From: Strongyloides papillosus
Taxonomy: Eukaryota; Nematoda; Chromadorea; Rhabditida; Strongyloididae
DNA: 64,000 nt
NCBI GenBank assembly: GCA_005656395.1
Contig: SRSI01000014.1
Location: 186,001 to 250,000 of the forward strand
Reading direction: 5' to 3'
Every line of letters begins with the position of its first letter. The stretch's first letter is position 1. The position numbers were made by a program, and so were the translations under genes. Below, piece by piece: positions 57,609 through 64,000 of the stretch. Below the pieces are notes generated by a model. The model searched no databases and was not told the DNA's origin. It saw only the letters and a list, made by a program, of their open reading frames with translations.

Positions 57609-58609
57609 TTATTGTATATTTTTAGTTATTAATGTAGGATTTCTTCGATAAGCAACTTTCACACTTACTTTTGCTGTATTTTTTTTATAACACTTAAATA
57701 CATTTTTTATTGCATTTCTTAATTCTTTACTGAAATTTATTTTACTTATATATAAACATAAATTATTTGCACATACCTTAAGTAAATAAGAAAATAAAAA
57801 TCTCCAAGAGACGGTAAATCAAACGCCCAAGTATGATAATAAATGTATATACAATAAAGTAAATTGATTTCGTATTGTATAGCTACAACTCTAATGACAA
57901 AAAAAGGTTCAAAGATAAATAAGGTTATAAAAATAAAAATTGAGTATATAATATAAATTATTTCTCTTTTGTAATAGCCAATAATTTTTTTGTGTTTATT
58001 TAATTCTAAAATTACTTTTACATTAAAAATACATGTAGCAATTGAAACAGTTACAAATAAAGAGATTGTGTAAAATATTTGATAATAAACTACCTCCTTA
58101 GATGTAAAATATGGTATAAAAATACCAATAAAATCAACCACTTTGTAAGTTGGTTTAAAAGGAATAATTCCAAATCCAATTAACGTTGATAATATGATAA
58201 AAAATATTAATATTTTAATCATATTCGATCTTGAAAAATAATGTTGATATTTTGTAGGATATTTAACAGCTACATATCTATTTATACTAACTAAAAATGT
58301 TATAAGAAACATAAAAGTTATTTGTTGTATTGTTAAAATATAGTATAATGTTGCAAGCCAATCATTTTTCTTAAAGAAGTTTTTAAAAAATCCCCATTTA
58401 GGTAATTTAACAAGCACATAATTAGTTATAATATTAATAATCTCATTAATCATTTTGCAAACAATTATTGAATAAAATTGCTTGTTAAAATGAACATTTT
58501 TCTTTCTGATTTCCTTTAATATCAGATATACTGATAGTATCATTAAAAAAGTGGATGGTATCTTGTATATAAGTTGAAGTATTTCGGTTACAAAAGCTAT
58601 ATCAACCAT
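57609..58609 (-). CDS. Nematode 7TM chemoreceptor (cluster copy 3)
   Basis: Exons 57777-58609 and 57609-57729 (47-bp intron, phase 2) give 317 aa. Exon 1 is 833 bp, exactly as in copies 2 and 4. Signatures INRYVAVKYPTKYQHYFS and DLPSLGDFYFLIY are kept. The cytosolic tail from exon 2 is longer than in copy 2 and ends PTLITKNIQ. It is the closest intact relative of the pseudogene at 51.4-52.2 kb (shared NVLVKLPKWGFF-type and YYILTIQQ segments). Chemosensory GPCR by family. Confidence 0.85.
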
Positions 58610-59758
58610 TTTTATAGGTCCTATTTGAAAAATATTTCAATATAAGACTTTTGTGAATTAACAGAAATTAGTTACTCTAAAATTAATATTTTAGTTGATT
58701 AAAAAAAGTAGTAACATTATCTTAACATAATTTAAAAATCATTTATAGCTGAGAATGGTGAATGTTTTCATTTAACTAATAATAAAAAAAATGTAATTTT
58801 ACAAATAATAAAATAAAAGTATTTTTTATAGGCATATTAACAGATTTGTATAAATTAGATCTTATTTTAAGCTAACGCTCTAATAATAGTCTTTAAAATC
58901 TATTAATTTAGATATAATCTTCTCAAAACTTCTTTTATGAATTTTGTTCAAAATGTTAACGATAGTTTTGTCTTTATAATCTTTGATCTAAAAAAATAAA
59001 GCTAAAAATAGTAAGTGGAATGTTTTATATACCGTCTTTAAAAAAAAAAGAAATATATATAATTGGAATAAAAATGACAATAAAATGATTTTTTATGGAG
59101 ATATTTTTCTACTTAAATTATTATTTTTAGCTAAATAAAAATAATATAAGGAAATAATAAGTGAATATTATTTTTGTTGAGTTTTAAAAAAAAACAATTT
59201 CTTAATCTATCTAGAAGATTTTTTTTGGATATATTTATTGAAAGAAACGGTAACAGTTCTAGTTCTTTTTTAAAATTTTTTTAGAATTTTCATACCATAA
59301 AAATATTAAAAGTTAAATAGAAATCTTTATTTTTTAAAGTTTAATTCAAAATAAAAATAATCATTACATTTATTATAAGTAAAGTTACGGTAGAAAATAT
59401 AATACTTATTTGTTTGTTCTATAAAAAGAAATAAACGCAACATTTTCTTTATAAAGTAGCAAAAAAACGGTGAGATATTGTACCATTTCTTAGAAATATA
59501 GTTGTTAATACATATTAAAGATGAGTTCAATTATTTATCGTCTTACCAACAACTTGCCGAATACTGTATTAAATGTGATATATGTTATTCTATAAAATTT
59601 ACTAAATACCGACCGTTACTCTTTGTCTTCTCTTATATGTACATGTTCTTTTTATTATTTTCTTATAGAAAACATAATGTGTTGAATATGGTTGGCAAAC
59701 TTCATAAGCAACGGTCAATTTCTTATAAACATCATCAAATATAGGAAAGCTTTTGATG
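58610..59758. repeat. Duplicated receptor-cluster spacer
   Basis: Matches the spacer before copy 2 over several hundred bases, including the block at about 59290-59530. Also holds an uninterrupted version of the site where the large foldback element is inserted near 61 kb (58795-58850). No gene. Confidence 0.5.
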
Positions 59759-60760
59759 TTATCGTATACTTTTAGTATTTGATGTAGGATTTCTTCGATA
59801 AAAAATTTTGACATCGACTTTAGAGGTTGATTTTTTACAACATCTAAATATATTCCTCATTTCATTTCTAAGTTCGATTCTAAAAATGTATTTTTACTTA
59901 ATTGTAAGGTAAATAACCCGTAGTTACCTTGTAAAAATGAGAAAGTAATAATCTCCAACAGAAGATAAATCAAATCCAATAACAATAATAAAGTGAAATA
60001 TATATCTAAGTGAATTAATTTTGTATAGAATAGCTATAATTCTACAAATGTAAAAAGTTTCAACGATAGATAAGGTTATGAAAATAAAAATTGAGTATAA
60101 AATATTATATGTTTCTTTTTTGTAATAACCAGCAATTTGTTTATGTTTCCTTAATTCAAAAATTGCCTTTGCATTGAAAATACACGTTGCAATTGAGAGA
60201 ATTCCAAATAAAAAGACAGTATAAAACATTTGGTAATAAATTACTTCTTTAAGGGTAAAATATGGTATAAAAGCTCCAGCGAAATCAAACATTCTGTATT
60301 CTGGTTTGAAAGGAATATTTCCAAGCCCAATTAATGTTGATAATACGATAAAAAATATTAGTATTTTAATCCTCTTTGATTTTGAAAAATAACGTTGATA
60401 TTTTGTAGGATATTTAACAGCTACATATCTATTTATACTAACTAGAAATGTTATAAGAAACATAAACATTGTTTGTTGTGCTGATAAAACATAGTATAAT
60501 GCTGCAATCCAATCATTTTTTTCAAAAAAGTTTTTAAAAAAACCTAATCTAGGTATTTTGAAGAGTGCATAATTAGTTATTATAAAATAAACATCATTAA
60601 GCAATTTAAAAACAACTAATGTATAAAATTGCTTGTTAAAATGTACATTTTTCTTCTTAACTTCTTTTAATATCAAATATACTGATAGTATCATTAAAAA
60701 TATGGTTGGTATTTTATAAATAAACTGAATTATATCAGTAACGAGAATTATGTCAACCAT
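59759..60760 (-). CDS. Nematode 7TM chemoreceptor (cluster copy 4)
   Basis: Exons 59928-60760 and 59759-59879 (48-bp intron, phase 2) give 317 aa. The ATG at 60758-60760 (MVDIILVTD) aligns with the other copies. The frame upstream is open to a TTG but is not conserved. It has NRYVAVKYPTKYQRYFS and DLSSVGDYYFLIF. The tail ends in RRNPTSNTKSIR, close to that of copy 3. It is more diverged than copies 2 and 3 in TM5-TM6. The 1.45-kb foldback element sits about 230 bp upstream of its start. Confidence 0.85.
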
Positions 60761-60990
60761 TTTTATAGGTTTTATTAAAAAATAGTACAAAGAAAAAAGA
60801 TTTCCTATGAATCTACAGAAATTAACTGTTATAAAACTAATACTATCAGTCGATTAATAAAAGTAATAATTTTAACAAAACATAATTAATAAAATCATTT
60901 TTACTTGAGAATAGTGATTAGCTTTATTTAAAATATAATTTATTAACAATTTTAAAAAAATGTAGTTTTATTAGTAATAAAATATAAATA

Positions 60991-62444
60991 CAGGGTGGTC
61001 CAAGTAAGACTCCCCAGACATTTGCATATGTACCTCTGCGTGTAGATAAGTTACAAATATGGTATTATACTCATTTTGTAGCTGAGATACATATGATGCT
61101 AATTATATAGATTACACAAAGTAATGTGGATTCTGGGTGGAGTTTTAGGCTTCCAAAACTTAGGTACATTTTTCGAATTTTATCAACTGTGACTTTTTTA
61201 ATTAGAAAGATTTTTTAATTATTGTTGCCGATTCTGAAAGAACAAAGTAGTTTGTACTAACTCTCATAATTACGTAAAAATTAATAACCGGCAACTATGT
61301 AAAACTTTTAAATAAAAGTTTAAAATCTTGATTTTTTCCAAAAAATCGATGTTTTTTAAGAATAACATTTTAATCAGGTAATTTTTAAAAAGGTTTCATT
61401 CATATTCTGATAGAGTAAGCGAAGCTCTATCGAATGAGTATAAGACTGTTCCGAGTGGTTGACATAGAAAGAAGTTATGACTTGCCAAAGTCGACTTTTT
61501 GACACTTTCATTTGAAAGTTAAAATACAAATAATACTTTCCCCGATCTTTATGGTATTCTAAAAACAATAATAACACTACTTATCCATATTAGTTTACAG
61601 ATAATTACTTGTTTGTTCATAAATTGTCTAAAGAATTGAAATATTCTTTCTCACCCAAATTCAAGAAAAAAATAATTTTTCCAATACTTTCACACCATTT
61701 ACTATTATTTTATACTATTTTGTAAAGATATTAGTCTGTAAGAACAATTATAATGTGTCTTTTAAATTTTTTGTATATCCACTCATAATCTCATACCCTC
61801 TATTTTTAAAATATGAGCAAATTTTTATTAAATAAGGGCAATATTTTTAATACTTTTGAAAATAAAACATAATCCGTGCCCAAAAATTTGAAAAAGATTG
61901 ACATATTTTCTTTTTTTATAGAATTATTGTAAAAAATGGTCAATTTTTGATTGTTCGTAACTTTCTTCAAACTCAATCAAATTTAGTGACACTATATTTA
62001 TTCGATAGAGCTTTGCTTACTCTATCAGAATATCAATAAACTTTTTTAAAAAATTACATGGTAGAAATGTTATTCTTAAAAAACATCGAGTTTTTGGAAA
62101 AAATCAAGATTTTTAACTTTTATTTAAAAGTTTAACATAGTTACCGGACTTCAATTTTTATGTAATTTTGAGAGTTAGTACGAAAGACTTTGTACTTTCA
62201 GAATCTACAACAATTTTTAAAAAATCTTTCTAAATAAAAAAGTTTCATTTAGTGGAAGCCGAAAAATGAATCCAATTTTTGAAGGTCTATAACTCCACCC
62301 AGAATCTACATTCCGTTGTGTAATCTATATAAATAGCATCATATGTATCTCAGCTACAAAATGAGTATAATACCATATTTGTAGCTTATCTACACGCAGA
62401 GGTACATATGCAAATGTCTGGCGAGTCTTACGTGGGCCACCCTG
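60991..62444. mobile_element. Large foldback DNA transposon derivative (Tc1/mariner-like ends), no transposase
   Basis: Two inverted arms of about 444 bp (60991-61434 and 62001-62444) flank a 566-bp centre. The outer 60 bp match at all but about four positions, starting CAGGGTGG. TA lies on both sides (60989-60990, 62445-62446), the target duplication of Tc1/mariner-type insertion. The paralogous flank near 58795-58850 shows the site without the insert. No transposase frame is present, so it is non-autonomous. High arm identity means it is young. Confidence 0.9.
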
Positions 62445-62446
62445 TA

Positions 62447-63014
62447 TATTATTTTTTTTATAGGTATACAAACAGACTTTTAGAAATTAGATCTTATTTT
62501 AAACAAACACTCTATTATAAGCTTCCGGAATTCATCAATTACGTATTCTTTTATTAAAAATTAATTACTGAATTCATTTAGAAAACATTATCTTAGTTTT
62601 GTCATTCAAATCTTTAATCTAAATAAATAAAACTAATACAGTAAGTAGGAAGTTTTATATATCGTTTTTTTAAATAAAAATATATATTCAATTCGAATGA
62701 CAATAAAAATAAAATAATTTTTTATGAAGATATCTTTCTATTTATGTTATTATTATTTCTAAGTAAAAATAATAGTAAAGGGATGACATAGCGGAATGAT
62801 GGATTGATGTCATCCTATTTAAGGAGGTAAAATGACAATAAAGTCATTATATTTTTTTTCTAAGTTTAATTGTAAATATTATGTAATATTATCTAACTTT
62901 AAATTTCTTATAATTATTAATTTGTGTTTTTGTAGACCAAAATCACCATTTAAAATAAAATTTTTAACTACACTTCTACCGGACATAGGGCTATTTTTAA
63001 CTGGTGAAGCCAAC
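62447..63014. other. Receptor-type flank, then leader of the retroelement gene with a hairpin
   Basis: 62447-62750 continues the duplicated receptor 5' flank. 62781-62815 is a perfect 9-bp inverted repeat (GGATGACAT / ATGTCATCC), followed by CTATTTAAGG. TTTTTGTAG near 62936 could be an acceptor; the gag-like frame is open from there. Confidence 0.5.
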
Positions 63015-64000
63015 ATGTCAACAGAAGTAAACGATGGTAATGGGGAAACACCCAAGACTGGGGTAAATGAAGATGAGTTACAACAGGAGGTTTTAGATGA
63101 AAGAATGGATAAAGTTCTTAACAAAAAGGTTAGACAGTTAATTACTATATGTCAAAAACACGGAATTAGTTATAAAGGAAAGAAATTGGAAATCGCGAGA
63201 AGGTTGGTTGAGAGAGAGGACTTCGATCTGATTTTTGGAGAAAATGATGAGGATGACAGTGAGGATGACGAACCGAAGGAAGAAGACAAGACTTTCACAT
63301 CGACACCCAAGCCTAACCAAGAGGATAAAACTTTCACATCGACACCTAAGCCTAAACAAGATATCACCTTCACACAAGAACAATTGAATGCTATCATGGT
63401 AGCTTTTGCAAAGGCTAATGTCACCGAGAATCCTACACCACATCCTTCGAAGAAACAAAACAGGTTAACCTTCACTTCACAAGTACCAATGTATCAACAT
63501 AGTGAATTCGGAATAAGTGACTATTTAAAGCGGTTATCGTTAGCCTTGGAGGCCGATGATGTTGAAGAAGACAAAAAGTCACATCTGTTGCTATTGAAGA
63601 TGCCTGAAGACATCCAACGAAAGCTTAATAACGAGTTTCTGGGAAAACCACAGCTTCAGTCATTCCAGACATTGGTTGCAACACTGGAGAGAAGTCATGG
63701 TAGAGATAATAAAGTTGGTGCTATTAGAATAAAATTACTGTCCTTTGCTTTAGACTTTAGTAAAGATAAGTTTGAAGAAAGTGTTAAACAACTCTTGACT
63801 ATGGTTGAAATTGCAAATCCAGGCATTCCTCCTAGAGTGGTTAAAAGGTTACAAAAGGCTGAGTTAGAAATGAGAACTAGAGGTAAAATGGCTTTATGGA
63901 AGTTGATAAATGAATCAAGTGATGATGAACATATTGAGGTCTTGGTACAACGAATGGTAAATGCCAATGAATTACATCATCAAAAGTTTTCATCCGGGAA
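63015..64000 (+). CDS. Gag-like protein with SAP-like N-terminus, 3' end outside window
   Basis: Open from ATG 63015 to the window edge (328 codons, no stop). Residues about 33-70 (VLNKKVRQLITICQKHG...GKKLEIARRLVER) look like a SAP-type helix-loop-helix. An acidic run (DEDDSEDDEPKEED) and two copies of DKTFTSTPKP follow. From about 155 on, an alpha-helical stretch (MYQHSEFGISDYLKRL, then LLLLKMPEDIQRKLN, then QTLVATLE) resembles retrotransposon capsid domains. Base composition is far less AT-rich than the surroundings, suggesting a recent arrival or strong constraint. No Cys-His knuckle, protease or polymerase is in view. It may be an LTR element or a domesticated gag gene. The frame is open upstream to about 62936. 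Confidence 0.7.
   Translation, partial: MSTEVNDGNGETPKTGVNEDELQQEVLDERMDKVLNKKVRQLITICQKHGISYKGKKLEIARRLVEREDFDLIFGENDEDDSEDDEPKEEDKTFTSTPKPNQEDKTFTSTPKPKQDITFTQEQLNAIMVAFAKANVTENPTPHPSKKQNRLTFTSQVPMYQHSEFGISDYLKRLSLALEADDVEEDKKSHLLLLKMPEDIQRKLNNEFLGKPQLQSFQTLVATLERSHGRDNKVGAIRIKLLSFALDFSKDKFEESVKQLLTMVEIANPGIPPRVVKRLQKAELEMRTRGKMALWKLINESSDDEHIEVLVQRMVNANELHHQKFSSG

Noticed and set aside
56385..59530. Similar short minus-strand frames (both with MLRLFLFIEQTN) in two receptor spacers
   Set aside because: The similarity is explained by duplicated noncoding flanks: the frames are shifted against each other and end differently, so they are not a protein family.
62879..63967. Several minus-strand frames of 80-106 codons at the right edge
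   Set aside because: They overlap the continuous plus-strand gag-like frame, which has far better coding character.
1..64000. CRISPR arrays, bacterial operons or horizontally acquired bacterial genes
   Set aside because: No spaced direct repeats, no ribosome binding sites and ubiquitous short GT-AG introns. The window is eukaryotic throughout.

Overview
The window looks like nuclear DNA of a parasitic nematode, most likely a Strongyloides-type species. It is extremely AT-rich. Its introns are very short (35-60 bp, GT-AG), apart from a few of 100-140 bp. It carries gene families known to be expanded in that group: secreted transthyretin-like proteins, astacin-like proteins, arylacetamide-deacetylase-like esterases and 7TM chemoreceptors. 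No species was confirmed by any search.

Layout. (1) 1-17.3 kb, plus strand: two transthyretin-like genes, then four tandem astacin-like genes with long duplicated flanks, ending in an orphan fifth promoter-like block near 17.2 kb. (2) 18.0-26.4 kb: a tRNA-Asn, a Nudix (NUDT19-like) gene, a UBAC2 orthologue facing away from an EndoU ribonuclease, a divergent fizzy/Cdh1-type WD40 gene, and a Sra/Srab-type chemoreceptor. (3) 26.5-32.3 kb, minus strand: three diverged AADAC-like esterases. (4) 34.8-43.7 kb: a secreted metallo-beta-lactamase-fold protein with a long Thr-rich mucin-like stretch, a CD36/SCARB-type receptor, an Olig/Beta3-type bHLH factor and a MADF-BESS regulator. (5) 44.9-50.5 kb, minus strand: a second, divergent pair of astacin-like genes, one with an in-frame stop. 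(6) 51.4-60.8 kb, minus strand: four tandem 7TM chemoreceptor copies, one a clear pseudogene. (7) 53.4-53.9 and 61.0-62.4 kb: two foldback elements. (8) From 63.0 kb to the right edge: an open gag-like retroelement frame with a SAP-like N-terminus.

The most striking feature is the astacin-derived gene set. In all six copies the zinc-binding helix (HExxHxxGxxH) and Met-turn are destroyed, while signal peptide, EGF-like module, CUB-like module and core promoter are kept. The four-gene array shows near-identical patches in otherwise diverged genes, which suggests gene conversion. This fits a family of secreted, catalytically inactive astacin-fold proteins maintained as such, not random decay. 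Several other genes have altered catalytic motifs (Nudix box; esterase HGGG to AGGG). Two otherwise sound genes (fizzy-like and CD36-like) each carry a single one-base frameshift that could be an assembly error.

All coordinates of spliced genes come from reading splice signals and frames by eye, and no transcript data were available.
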